From positions 38,285,081-38,349,080 of the forward strand of contig OX485809.1 of the NCBI GenBank assembly GCA_950295325.1: 64,000 bases of DNA. Direction: 5' to 3'. How positions within the stretch are numbered: the first letter of the stretch is position 1; each line of letters starts with the position of its first letter. This stretch comes from Polytrichum commune (taxonomy: Eukaryota > Streptophyta > Polytrichopsida > Polytrichales > Polytrichaceae). Of this stretch, positions 1 to 11,194 are shown piece by piece. The notes under the pieces were generated by a model, which was given only the letters and a program-made list of their open reading frames with translations, did no database searches and had not been told where the DNA came from. The position numbers were made by a program, and so were the translations under genes.

Positions 1-230
1 TCAACCCATTGTAGTAGTTTTAAACGGTATAGATGCCTAGAGGCATAGGAGTTCACATTTGTTGTTTGTTAACATAAGTAACTTTGTGAAGTGCATGGTA
101 ACTATGTTTGGTATGTTTACCATAGCACATTGGAGTGCTTGAGATGATAGGTTTATGTTTTAGTATGCAAAAGGTCGGTAGTATTGAGCTGTGAGCCCAA
201 TATTGTGCCCACATGTCAACTTACCACTAA
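1..230 (+). repeat. Dispersed repeat, fragment cut by the window edge
   Basis: This stretch resembles the inside of the TIR element at 10574-11048. Both share an ACATAAGTAA word, then CATTGGAGTGCTTGAGATGA or close variants, then TTTTAGTATGCAA. A further fragment lies at 2420-2575. The copy probably starts before the window. No coding potential is visible. Homology is judged by eye. Confidence 0.5.
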
Positions 231-631
231 GAAAATCATAAAAGACTTCAGCGTTGTGGTTGCGGTTTGGTCAAAGGGATAACAAGAGTGAAGCATTAGA
301 GTTTAGACTTGGTTTTCATTAATTTAGATTTGGATTGAGTTAAGTATCTAGAGTAGGTTATTAGAAGTGGAAAAAAACCAAAAGGAGTTAAGTAGTTAAT
401 TAGTGGGTGATTGATGCGGGGTTCAAATGGTTGGAGGCAAGCACGTTGAGCATTTAAACCTAAGATGGTGTCCATTCAAAGGGGGGGGGGTTCCCATAAT
501 CGGTGGATAAGCAGCTGGATTTCCGGGGAGTCGGCTGGGGAGTCCGGGAAGTCCCGAGCAGGCCCTCTCTCAGTCTCTCTCTCTCGGGAAGAAAACAGGG
601 GAAGCCCTGAACTAGGGGGGGGGGATTTTGA

Positions 632-764
632 ATGTGGGAGCTATCCGATGTGAGTGAGGAGGAAAAAAAGGATCGCCAGCAGAACAAGGCAGGGCCTTCC
701 GGCGGTCGTCTTCATCAGCTCGGGGTGATCTCAAGCACAGATCAAGGTGTAGATCCCAGTCTGA
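632..764 (+). CDS. Possible partial exon, unknown product
   Basis: From an ATG at 632 a frame reads MWELSDVSEEEKKDRQQNKA followed by Gly, Pro, Ser and His residues, a hydrophilic, acidic-then-basic composition typical of real plant protein N-termini. The frame reaches the left end of the TIR element at 765 and stops soon after inside it. Removing that element and one copy of its TGA target duplication lets the frame run on to 1284, with a GTGAGG donor-like site just after. The piece is short, no family is recognised, and chance in a GC-rich segment is possible. Confidence 0.25.
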
Positions 765-1267
765 GGGCCACTTCACACACGAGCCAAGAGCCGTGACCAT
801 GAGTTTGTGAGAGCCCAAGGAAAGTGTTCAAAGGCCGTTCCAAGACCACCTACAAAATCATGTAGTGTGGTCATGGACCCTCAAGTGTAGTGTGAAGTCA
901 TATGTGACCGGGCCCTCAACCAAATGCTATTTCAATGAATTTCTATTCATGTGGGTCCTCACACATGATAAAATAGAATAAATCAACGGTTGTGAGCGTT
1001 CAGAGTGCCACGGTCTCCCGGTTTTGTGTTAGACCTCCCCTCCAAGAGGTGGTTTTGAAATATAGTCCAAGTGACCGTGCAACATGATCCATTCGATGCC
1101 ATGTAGGAGTCCATGTAGACTTTACATCCATCTTGCATTCACATACTCCGTTGGTCCCTCAAGCGTGGTGTGAAGTAGCGAACTTGGACCGGCTCCGCCT
1201 TATCCACCAATGAGAGTGCTTGAAGTGTAATGGTCACGGGCTCTCGGTCTTGTGTGTGAAGTGGCCC
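765..1267. mobile_element. Non-autonomous TIR element, GGGCCACTTCACAC ends
   Basis: The left end reads GGGCCACTTCACACAC and the right end is its reverse complement; similarity continues about 40 bp inward around the words AGAGCC and GTGACCAT. Both sides are flanked by the trinucleotide TGA (762-764 and 1268-1270), a 3-bp target duplication. The 503-bp interior has no transposase. GGGCC-type ends with a 3-bp duplication fit PIF/Harbinger-like elements, although that superfamily usually targets TTA/TAA. Relatives lie at 37960-38160 and 44155-44612, and similar termini at 14477-14847. Confidence 0.75.
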
Positions 1268-1427
1268 TGATTCACAGGGTGAGGGGAAGTGTGCGGAGCT
1301 GACCCACTACTTCTGATTCAAAGACAGGAAGAAGGCCAAGGGAACCGCTCGGCGTGACGAGGAAGAGTGTGTTCAGCCTGCTTGCGGGCAATGGATTAAT
1401 CTGATCGGAGCCAAATGTTGCAAATTC

Positions 1428-1790
1428 ATGCCAGCAGAATGGGGCAACCCAGCTAGCATTCGCCGAATTGAGGCAGAGCGAGTAAGTGAATTCGCATCAG
1501 TTGCATTATACAGTTTGTTGGGTTTGAATACAACCACATGTAGCATTTGGTATGAGATTCAATGCCGCGTTCGGGGGGTGGTTGGTGAAAATCTACCACA
1601 AGGCGGTATCTCCTCCCCTCCAATTCGGATATACAGCGGCAGGTTGCCGGGCGAAGAGACCAGCCAAACTGGGTTGTCTTGGTGCTTCAACGGATTAGGC
1701 ACGGTTGCTGGGCCATCCTTGTGCCGGAGCAATCTTAGACTCACTGGGATGAAAGTTGGAATTCCCTGCCCTCAGCTAGCAGCGTCTTGA
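1428..1790 (+). CDS. 120-codon open frame, unknown
   Basis: An open frame from ATG to TGA inside the GC-rich island. It shows no recognised domain, no signal peptide and no membrane segment. A strong donor-like GA/GTAAGT lies at about codon 18, so only the first codons may be exonic and the rest intron. A second frame follows directly at 1787-2011 in another register. It may equally be a chance opening in GC-rich DNA. Confidence 0.2.
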   Translation: MPAEWGNPASIRRIEAERVSEFASVALYSLLGLNTTTCSIWYEIQCRVRGVVGENLPQGGISSPPIRIYSGRLPGEETSQTGLSWCFNGLGTVAGPSLCRSNLRLTGMKVGIPCPQLAAS

Positions 1791-2419
1791 ACAAAGGGCC
1801 ATTTTTGCAAGATCAGGGGCAGAGCGACTCCAGAGGGGGACTCACGGCGGCAATGGTGAGGGCTGCCCAGAGGGTCCTTGAAGCATGCCAAGTGGCAGAG
1901 GCGACAGGGGTTCCCGATTGTGGCTGCTGGAACAAGGTTACACTTACGGCGTTGGGAAGACGGAGCATTCGGTTAGCATTGTTTATGATTTCCTCTATGG
2001 CAGCAGTGTGAATGAGGGGGATTGGGGTAGTAGGAAGTTGGTATTTAGGGGGATGTTTTTTTAGGAATTAGTTAAATTAAACGTAATGGGTATGGGCAAA
2101 CCAAATGTGCGATTGGTATTGCTTCAATGCCATTACAACGATACTTGGTTGGTGTGTGGTTCATTGTGGTAGAATTAGGCTTGGAGTGAGTATTGAGAAA
2201 GTGGTGGATGTGTGTGCGTGGCAATGAGAACACAAGCAAGAAGTATTTATGAATACTTGAACTTCTATCAATTGAATAAAGGCTTGTGTTCAATACCCAT
2301 GTTGTTTGAACATTGGGGGCTTGACTCCATTGGCCAAGTGGGATCAATTAAAATGCATGTGAGCCACAAGCTCTTACCCGAACTATGACGCATAAGGGTG
2401 GGGGTTTAGGGCTAACATG

Positions 2420-2575
2420 AGCATACTATTGGCAAGTGTCCATTGATTAATCTAGGCAAAGACCTCACAATATTATTGAGCATACTAATACAAAAATATT
2501 AATAAGCACAAAAACACCAAGTGTCATGAGGTTATACTAATGGTCACATTGTTGGCCATTAGTGCCCCTTAGCCT
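2420..2575 (+). repeat. Fragment of the 10.6-11.0 kb repeat
   Basis: It shares CACAATATTATTGAGCATAC, AATATTAATA and CCAAGTGT in the same order as 10860-10990, with clear divergence. No coding content. The flanking 2041-2420 and 2576-2984 hold nothing I can name. Confidence 0.5.
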
Positions 2576-2984
2576 AAGCCTCTAGATTTTTTTGTATATA
2601 GACTACAATGACCACTGCATTGCTTGCACACATGGAATGACATATGTTATAAAAAGTAGCCTTGCATGTGTGAATGCAAAAAGTTTTTGAGACATCGAAT
2701 GTTCTAAAACATCCAACGTCCAAGTAAAGTGTTCCAATAGAAAGCCACATCTCACCCACAAGGACAAAAAACCAAAAACATTGTAATCGCAAGCCCAAGA
2801 TTTGTGAACTTGGTCTTTTGTCTTATAGTATTTTGAGAGGCAACGAACATTTTGGGACATTTGACGACCATGTAGAATACCATGATTGGACGACGAACAT
2901 TCTCAAGTGTCAATTGTTAAAGAGGCGGCTCCCCAACTTGTAAGAGGGTCCTTGACGTTCAAAATCATCTAGCATTTGATGTGT

Positions 2985-3149
2985 GCGAGTGGTGTTAGAT
3001 AAGTGGGTCTTAAACAGACATTTTCCCTCTACACCAATTTCTCAAAGGTTATGAAACACAACACCATGCTCAATACAACCATCTCGGGTTTACATATGAG
3101 CTTGAGGCCATGATGAAGGTGAAGTATCCCTCATTCAAGCCAACACTAG

Positions 3150-3193
<44 letters not shown>
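2985..3193 (+). repeat. SINE-like repeat ending in a (CT)n tail
   Basis: The body runs through AGTGGGTCTTAAA, ACACCAATTTCT, CGGGTTTACATATGAGCTTG and AAGTATCCCTCATTCA, then passes into about 20 CT dinucleotides (3153-3192). The same order, ending in CT repeats, is seen at 9185-9340 and 30928-31065, and inverted at 27215-27312. The word GGTTCACATACGAG in the sister copies resembles a pol III B box, so a tRNA-derived SINE is possible. No protein is encoded. Confidence 0.55.
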
Positions 3194-3194
3194 G

Positions 3195-4470
3195 TTCTTG
3201 CTTAAAGCCAAATGTTCACTCTAAGCTCATGAACCTTCACTTTATACACCTTGCAAACAATTCTTTTTTTGTTATAATATTAATTAAAAAAAGACAGACG
3301 TTGAATCATGAAATACCTCTTACATACACATGGAAAGCAAATATAATTACCATGTGAATTGATTTTTCATGAGTATGGATGAATGGAACAAAGTAACCAG
3401 AGTTAAGGACGTGGAACACGTCTTTAACCCATGGTAAACTTAGGGTTTGACATAACTTACCACGGGTAAGATCTTCAATATAAACCCTCAAACCCTAAAA
3501 GAGGCTCTTTTTTACCATTCACACAAGAGCTTGGTGCAGTAACTTAGTGCACACTTACTGGGATACTAGATACATGTGTTAAGTAAAGGATACTAGAGCT
3601 ATTCACCAAGCGGAGTATTCTACTTGTGGTGATACACTCATGGCTAAGGAACAGGTTTGAACACCCATTTGACATTGTGCAATGAGTGTTACTATTTGAA
3701 ATACTATTATGCATTTGATGTAGTTTAATGTGTGCGACATGGATAACAACTGGGTCCTGATGTTATTTACCTCGTGTACGTAACTAATCCTCAATTATTT
3801 GTTGGTTGGTTGCATGGGCACATGTGACGCAGGCCCTTCACACTCTCAATATAATGATGTATTGTGACTATGACATATAATGCATTTCCTTTGGTTAAGG
3901 CTACTAGGCATATATCCTAGTATGTATTCCATATATATGGTAGATAGGTTACTTATATGTTGGAGCAACGCATGAAGATGGTGATTAAATCTACCAAGGT
4001 ATGGAATAGTCAGCCACAGTTTGTTATTGGTACTCATGAACAATATATGAATACTGAAACCCTAAGTATGATGCAAATACTTATGAGGCACAGTATGACA
4101 TACTATAGCATGTTTATGTTGTTTACATACAATTAGACATGAGTACAAACATTAAGCATTGTGCATTGTTAGCAATGAGGTACTATATAGGAAGGTTTTG
4201 GTTTGAAAGACTGAGTGTTATGAGGGTTCCCACCCACCCACCCTTGCAAAGCAATGAGGAAGATATTGAAGGATTAGGCCTCTGAAAAGAGGAAGTTCAA
4301 GCTTTGCATAAAGCATTGAAAAGTCATCTCTCTCTCTCTTTTGATGAGCAAGTCCAGGTTGTGACCATAACCACTTTCGTCATAATCTTTGGAGCTTGCA
4401 TGAATATCTTATTCATTGTCAAAGTGAAGGTTGCTTGACTTACTAAATGACCAAACTTGTCCTCCCCCCT
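3195..4470. other. AT-rich non-coding stretch
   Basis: No gene, TIR pair or recognised domain. Only short chance frames occur. The part near 4240-4440 weakly resembles the SINE-like repeats at 23165 and 25950 (shared words around TTTGGAGCTTGCATGA and ATTCAT), which would make it a decayed fragment. Confidence 0.5.
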
Positions 4471-4471
4471 A

Positions 4472-4504
<33 letters not shown>
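4471..4504. repeat. (AAT)n microsatellite
   Basis: About eleven uninterrupted ATA/AAT units. Simple repeat only. Confidence 0.9.
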
Positions 4505-4508
<4 letters not shown>

Positions 4509-4939
4509 ATTGTGTCTAGAATGATTTACAAATTTTGAACATGTAGTCGAGTTTTTTCTCAACCAATGTCATTTTGATGTCAAATCTTAGGATTCACACC
4601 CAATCATAAGTGACCGTTTCAGATGAAAACCGAATTAGGCACATCTCCCTTGTTACTATACTGGACCCATCTTTTGGAAGCAATTTTTTTTGTTTATTGG
4701 GTCACAGAAAAATCGTAGTTTAATGATTTTTGCGGTCAAGAGTCTTAAGACACTTATTATATCCTACAATAATCTAAAATGTCATTGGAAAGCTCCATGG
4801 CCTTCATCCATCTACAAAATTTTAACTTTGGACAGATGGCCAGTTTTGGCAAAAATTATACATGCATCATGTTCTCCACCGGTTTAGAAGGTCTGAAAAT
4901 AAAAGGAAATTCCCCAATGCAACAATCAACCCCTTGCAA

Positions 4940-5150
4940 TTCATCAGGAAATCTATGTATCTAGTTAAGAAATCAGTGAACTTGCACTTCAAATAACCAT
5001 AACTAAATCAAGAAAGGTTCAGTTTTCAATCCGGTTTTTGCGGATATCTCATCGTAGATTTGCTAATGTAGCACGAGTTTTGTTGTGTACATCTGATTGG
5101 TAGAAGTTGGAGAACATGAGAAACGAACCAAGTAACACCTAGACACCTTA
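4940..5150 (+). repeat. Dispersed repeat family A, 3' half
   Basis: It carries the family words AACCATAACTAAATC, TTTTCAATCCGGTTT, GTTTTGTTGTGT and TAGAAGTTGGAGAACATGA. The most complete copy is at 59640-60080 (about 430 bp). Other copies: 5625-5900 (inverted), 13860-14250, 36400-36720, 53140-53510, 48050-48190 and 61970-62160. It encodes nothing and I found no inverted termini. Class unknown. Confidence 0.65.
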
Positions 5151-5624
5151 TGGTTGTATCACACTTAGGATGATCTATGTCAACCCCCAAGTGAAATATT
5201 TGACAAATCACACAACAACCACAACTCTCAATCCTCTCCTCCTCTCTCGACACTCTTCCCCGTTGACAATTACAACTCCATTCGCCTTGTAAACATCAAC
5301 AAACGTTTGTCAACACCTCCCCAACCACACCCCCTCAAATAGTCTTGGTCAAAATGCTCACAAGGAGGAAGGGTGTTTCCATGGTTGTCATTTTTACATC
5401 CTCGGCAATGAAGTCATTGCTCAAAATGAATTTGAATTGCAATAATAATTAAAAGCATCATAAAAAAAAAGGTTCAAAATAATGACTATCTATAGAATTC
5501 GGTGGGATGTTTTCAATATCATGATGACATGGTTGCCATTTCATTTGCTAAAAATAAGGTACATGGGTGTATTTTGAATTGTTATTTATGTCCTCAAATT
5601 CCACTAATTAGGTTCATACAAAAA
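5151..5624. other. Non-coding stretch
   Basis: I see no gene or repeat boundary here. The interval lies between a direct and an inverted copy of family A and may have been part of a larger nested structure. Confidence 0.4.
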
Positions 5625-5900
5625 AACTTGAGTTACATTAGCAAATCTACGATGAAATATTAACAATGGTTATATTGAAAATCAGATCCCCAATTAGACC
5701 TCTTTGGTTTCAATGTGGTTATGATAATTCAATGTTTGCTAATTCTTTAACATCATACATGGTTCTTCCTAGTAAGTGGTCATTATTGAGTGTAGAGTAG
5801 TTACTAATATTTGAAGACATAGTCCATATTGTTTTAAACATGTGTCTGTATGATGTTTTCTCTTTGATCCACATACCAATCAAATCTAGGGGCCATGTTC
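5625..5900 (-). repeat. Dispersed repeat family A, inverted copy
   Basis: Read on the minus strand it shows the family order: ATCAAAGAGAAAACATCATA, ACACATGTTTAAAA, CTTCAAATATTAGTAACTAC, ACTCAATAATGACC. It is inverted relative to 4940-5150. Confidence 0.6.
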
Positions 5901-5984
5901 AGATAATGAGCCACTTAACACCCCATCTACCTAAAGCTAGGTCTTTAGCATGGCACCTTTGCACCTTGGGCAGGATAGTTGTAC

Positions 5985-6115
5985 ATGCCGAGAGGGAATT
6001 GTCACATATGCATAATAATTCTCATCCATCCAACACAAAAACTTGACCCCCTATAAGTTTGTGGTTGATTCATCCCAAATAGCTTCGACTATACTCATTT
6101 GGGGTCATAAGAGTT
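5985..6115 (+). repeat. Dispersed repeat family C fragment
   Basis: The words GAGGGAATTGTCACATATGC, CTCATCCATCCAACA, AACTTGACCCCCTATAAG and GATTCATCCCAAAT recur at 12760-12870, 21279-21530, 32850-32960 and in the tandem array at 58.1 kb. It is part of a family that also occurs as foldbacks. Confidence 0.5.
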
Positions 6116-6334
6116 GATTTAATAGTGAAAAAAAACTTTCAAAAGCTATTATTGGGACTAACATTTATTTTAGGGGTTTCATGTTGGATGAATGAAAAGG
6201 CATGATGATCGGTCACTCCTATATGATCATTTCCTCTCACCACTTTTCAAGGTCCTTGTAAATTCACAAATAATTTGGCATGGATTGAAAGAGTAAAGAA
6301 ATATTCTATGACATGGGAAGGGAGGGTCTTGATA

Positions 6335-6590
6335 CATGCTATAGAAGGGAGGGAATCATTGTATATGAACATACCTCTCATTCATCCAACATGAAAACCC
6401 CCAAACATTATGCAGCCTGAGGGTTACTTTTTTAAAAGTTGAGATGACATAGAACTTAGCATTAAAACCCCAAATTACTCTACTCAAGACCATTTAAGAT
6501 GAATCAACAACAAACCTATAGGGTATCCAATATTTATCTTAGATGGATGAGAGATATGCTCATGTACAATAATGCCCTCTCTTATGCCGT
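6335..6590. mobile_element. Foldback element of family C
   Basis: The left arm (AGGGAGGGAATCATTGTATA then CATACCTCTCATTCATC) is repeated in inverted form on the right, ending near GAGAGGGC. The arms are imperfect and about 50 bp long. There is no coding capacity and no clear target duplication. A second foldback copy is at 21279-21530. Confidence 0.5.
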
Positions 6591-6599
6591 AAGAGTATG

Positions 6600-7670
6600 A
6601 CGGAGGCCATTGCATATTGGCAACACAAAGAATTGTCAAAATGTTGGGATTTGTTGTGAAAAGTTCATGGGTTTTTACAACTTTAATGGCCTTCAAGCCT
6701 TCAGAAGCTTCAAAGAGAAAGACTCCTCCGACCACAACGTATGCGTTATCTGAGCATAATTTGTATGAAGTATGAATACATTTTAATGCATTTGGAGGGC
6801 ATAAAATAAAAATTTGGTGTTGGAATCGGACCAATGACATAATTGAGTGTACTTTTACCTTATTGCGGCTTGGTTTTGATGATTTTTATTTGAAGTATTC
6901 AAGAGAGGAGCAAAGCCACACATGGATGATTATACAAATTTTCACCCAATTAGTGCTACATTCATCCAAATGTTGGCGATCTCGTCCATTTTTTATGAAC
7001 AATATAGATATTTATGACTATTTCATCCAAAAGGATACTGAATAACCATTGAATATTCCAATTTAAAAAAATCACAAATCATTGGCGCATAGTCAGATTA
7101 AATATCATTGCTTGGTTTTGTGTGAAACAACCCTTAATACAACCAACGATGGAGGTATATTACACTGACAAAATAGAGTTAATTGAAATTTTTGGGATCA
7201 ATTGCGGTCGAATCACCTTAATGGTCTTTTGTTCGAGTGTACCATAAAATTTTGGAGGGCTTTTTGAGTTTCATACGCCAACATGTTTCATTTTTGTATA
7301 ACTAAGAATGTTCTCATTTCCTTTGTCATCCATGTGCACATGCATCTCTTTACTCCTCTCACCACTTGTGTACTACTCAAACAAACCAAACTTAGGAAAG
7401 GACTTCAACTTTTTCCAAATTTGTTTACCCTAAAATAAAGAAAAAGAACTCCCCTCCGTAGTTTTATTTTGAGGGCACTCACACAAGTGTTGGAAGTAAC
7501 AAATATGAGAAATTCCATCAAAAATCTTGAATTGATCTCCACTTTTGATGACTCCCCTAGTGGCCCTTTTTGTTGATACTTTAAAAGGTGCCAATTGCTC
7601 AAGACTACGGAATATGATGATCAAAAAGTATGATGCCAACTAGGAGGCTCAGTAACTCGTGGAGCCTTTA
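6600..7670. other. Non-coding stretch
   Basis: There are several 60-70 codon frames but none shows a domain, biased composition or splice context. Nothing else is recognised. Confidence 0.4.
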
Positions 7671-7673
7671 CTT

Positions 7674-7686
7674 CCCCCCCCCCCCC
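7674..7686. repeat. Poly-C run (13)
   Basis: An uninterrupted run of 13 C, followed by TTTACTTTT repeats and, at 7827-7855, a short (CATA)n tract. It is one of eleven C or G runs of at least ten bases in the window. Confidence 0.9.
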
Positions 7687-7689
7687 TTT

Positions 7690-9184
7690 ACTTTTTACTT
7701 TTTACTCCCTCATTCCTTCTACTTCTACTTTACAACCCGAGGGAGAATATTATTATTATTTATAACATCCCAACAACCGTGGTCCTTCTCTTTGACCTCG
7801 TTGGTCAATCGGGTCCAACAAACACTCATTTTACATACATACATACATACATGTTTATACATATATAAAAGCTTCAAGTGCATTCCGACAAAGTGAGGTC
7901 AAACTTCATGTCCCCATGCACGTGAGCACGGGATGAAAATATTAAGAATATAAACCAAAGTGAGGCCAACAATTGTCATTGATGACATCACTTGTTCTTG
8001 AGCAATGTGACTTGAAAGGACACACATATCGCCCCGTCTTCATTTTAATATGGCAAAACGTCTTGAATTCATAATAGGGACCGTAGAGTTTCTTTCTTTT
8101 TGAATGTTGATATCTCATTTAGGCATATCATAGTTCAAATTGCATGACTCTGAAATATAGAATTGTAGATTCCATATTAAGTCAACGTATCCCATGTCAT
8201 AGATTTTGAAGCGATTCATGGAGCTAGAAGTTGTTTAATGGTGGAGGCCCACTATTATTTTGCATTTGAGATCATTGTCGCAAGTCATGTTTGCATGCTA
8301 CTAATTAAAGTGACGGGTTGTGAACCTCATCATAAGTTCATTGATCGATCACCAAAGCAATACATACAACTTTAGGATAACAAGTAATATGGATTGTTGG
8401 AGCTTTGGATGGGCTTTGGACGAGCACCCATCCAAGTCTTTGATTTGGAGTTGGGCTCTCCAAGTGAAGAATGGTTATGAGAATATTATGATTCTTTCCA
8501 ATCCCACCACACAACATCACTTACCATGTCACTCGTGCTCCCGTTCTTAAAGGTGAGGGAAGGTGAGAGGTATTTGCAAATGACAACAATTATTTTAGGG
8601 TAGGAAATCTGGGACGACTTGGTTGTTGTATGTCATGTTATTTTATGTAGATGTCAATTGACTTTCATTTTTTTTTTTGACAACGCCATGTAGCACTTTG
8701 GAGTTGAAGTTGAGCGTCAAATGAAATTTGTCAAACATACACATTGGTGATTATGTTCGAAGACAAGTCTAGAATTTGAATAGACTTTAGTAGTTGTCAT
8801 CTGGACCATATATGCCGATACCCATAGCCAACGTTTTTGCTCACACCCCCCCCCCCCCCAATTAACATAGCCAGGTGTGGAATTATGCAACTTGAGCTAC
8901 ATTGCTACAATGCTTAATTTGAGAAAGTCTGTAAAGAAACTACATAATTGCCAAATAAGGGGGGAACAATTTCCATAACAAATTCATGGTCCCTCAAAGC
9001 ATCAATGTGTTTTTGATAGATGCTATGAACTTGAGATGCAAGTAAGGTGAGATATGTGGGCCTATTGTGAATGCTTCCAACTCCACATAGAGAGAAGAGA
9101 TTGGGGGGGGGGACACAAAAACCATCTCATGGTGTTTTGTGATCTTTGTACACCAATCTTGCTTCGATTTTAGTTTTTGAACAC
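7690..9184. other. Non-coding stretch with a poly-C run
   Basis: No gene found. It includes a 14-C run at 8846-8859 and a 10-G run at 9103-9112. Small hairpins such as TTGGATGGG/CCCATCCAA near 8405-8435 are too short to call. Confidence 0.4.
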
Positions 9185-9340
9185 AAACTACCTCTAGCAA
9201 GAGGCAGTAGAACTTGTCCCATAACCTTGCTCAATAAACCCGCCCCGGATTCACGTATGAACTCGTGCTATGATCAAAGTGAAGTGTCCCTCATTCATGT
9301 CAACCCTAAAGTTGGCGTCGTCTCTCTCTTTCTCTTGGAC
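9185..9340 (+). repeat. SINE-like repeat with CT-rich tail
   Basis: This copy has AACTTGTCCCATAACC, GATTCACGTATGAACT, ATGATCAAAGTGAAG and GTCAACCCTAAA, then TCTCTCTCTTTCTC. It aligns with 2985-3193 and 30928-31065 in the same orientation. Confidence 0.6.
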
Positions 9341-10573
9341 ACAAAGGGACTCATTCAATGGACCGTATTTGCTTTGTATTTAGAATGTGAAGCAAGGAGT
9401 GGTGCTTTTTTAGATGATTGGGATGGCCGCTTGTGCTTCACATAAAAGGCCATGGAGATGCCTCCATGGCCATGACGCCAATTCCAATCATATGAACACA
9501 ATACTTGTATATTTGGCCCACCAATTGGAAGACACTTTACATCTAGAGCAAGCAATCCAAGGCAACAATGGCGTTTGTAGGTGCCCTCTTTCTATTGACC
9601 GGTTATACATGTAATATAAAATGCATTTTCACATGCAACTACACTCTTTATGAACTAGTTAGCCATTGAGAGGAGAGTGGATGACGAGTGGTGGAAGAGG
9701 CGCGTCATCCACCTTCTCGAGTTCGTCATAACCTTTTCACTACAAGTTATGTATGAAATGTCGTCTACGTAGATAATAAGCAAGAGAGTTGTTGGAAGTG
9801 CCTTTCATTCAAGAGTAATCAATTATGGTAAATACTATGAGTCAACCTATAAACGAGGAAACCAACGGTAAAAAATCAAGGAAATTACTGTGGATTGAAC
9901 AAAATTTGAAATCACTATTTTTTCAAAACTTTCCTTTTTCAATGTAACTTGTCTAGAAATGTATTTTCCTTCAATTTTTGTGTTTTACAAAAAATAATAT
10001 AGTTTCCTTTGAAGGCACCTAAGTAGGATGGGTATTGGAGGGATTGATGCAAATAAATATCCTTAATTAGAAGGTTCCATGTTGTTTTAATGCATGTTGT
10101 TTGTATATTGTGGGCCACAATACTAAACTGGAAGGCAAGTCACACTACAAGAATGCCTATAACATTAACCTTTTACACCTGATATTTTGGGTTGCAAGTT
10201 AGCATGGCTTATGAATTCATGGAATAGTAATATTTAAAATAATGAAATAAGAAAATATATTTAATATAGGGTATTATATTGATATTATATTTCTCCACCC
10301 ATAATAGTTCATGTTTGTGTAGAAAACATTGATTCCATATTCCTTTTACTTTTTACTTTTTTGAAGCAAGAGGCCAAAAAGCCAATGCTAAATGCATAAA
10401 GAAACAAAGAAGACTCGCCCACTTTGAGGTAGGCGGGGCCCCTTGGACGCGCCACCATATTACCAATTTTGAATACCCTAAAGAGAAATATGTTGTAGGT
10501 CAAGAAAATTTATATTGACTAGAATTCTCTTAGTGTGACAAAAGTATAGTGTGCCACAATAATAAGTGTTGAA
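9341..10573. other. Non-coding stretch
   Basis: No gene or TIR pair found. A near-perfect hairpin GGCCATGGAG/CTCCATGGCC with a 4-base loop lies near 9448-9473. Everything else looks like decayed intergenic DNA. Confidence 0.4.
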
Positions 10574-11048
10574 GGTGTATACCGTTTATGGTATTTAGTG
10601 TCATGTACATTAGTTGCAACATGCCTAAACTAGATGCCCAAAGGTCTCAAAGTGCCATATTTGCTAATTGCCAATATGATATTATTCATCAACATAAGTA
10701 AAAAAATGATGTGAAAAAATATTTACACTATGACAATTAGTGTACACATTGGGATATTTGAGATGATAATATTTCATTTTAGTATGCAAGGGAGGATATT
10801 GTCGAGTATACTAATACCAAGTGTCATTTGTGTAAACTTTAGTCAACTTGTAGACCACTTAGTAACACCTCATAATATTATTGAACATACTCATGCCAAG
10901 ATATTAATATGTGCAATTGAACGCCAAGTGTAATTAGGTGACGTTGATGATGAACTTGGTGATCATTAGTGTAACTGAACATACACCTCGAAATAGGGTG
11001 AGTGACACTATTACGTATTTGACACTAAATACCATAAAGGGTGTAGTG
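10574..11048. mobile_element. TIR element, ATTTAGTGTCA termini
   Basis: Left end words ATACCGTTTATGG and TATTTAGTGTCA are mirrored at the right end as TGACACTAAATACCATAAAG and GGTGTAG. The 475-bp interior has no long frame. Its middle part is the dispersed repeat also found at 1-230 and 2420-2575. The CTACACC...ATTTAGTGT termini link it to the elements at 17467, 19814 and 39802. Boundaries are good to about 5 bp; no target duplication was fixed. Confidence 0.6.
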
Positions 11049-11194
11049 GAATGGCCAAATGATCCTTGTTGTGTTTGTGCCCCAAGTAGAGGTCTTGAAA
11101 TCTTGTTTTATGTTCAACCCATTATATCTTTGATTCATGTTGTATACACTCTTACAACCTTTTGGGGTTATCTTATCTAAAATAGGTCAAAATA

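Larger units (their letters stand above)
450..2040 (+). other. GC-rich island of unknown nature, split by a TIR element
   Basis: Base composition rises clearly here compared with the AT-rich surroundings, and the segment matches no other part of the window. It starts near a run of ten G at 481-490, carries a second at 615-624, and is interrupted by the element at 765-1267. It has exon-like pieces on the plus strand (632-764 and 1428-1790) and a strong donor-like GA/GTAAGT near 1480. It could be the edge of a real gene, a gene fragment carried by a transposon, or part of an autonomous element. I recognise no domain. Confidence 0.35.

Noticed and set aside
7827-7855. CRISPR-like regular repeats
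   Set aside because: A (CATA)n microsatellite; no direct repeats with unique spacers occur anywhere in the window.
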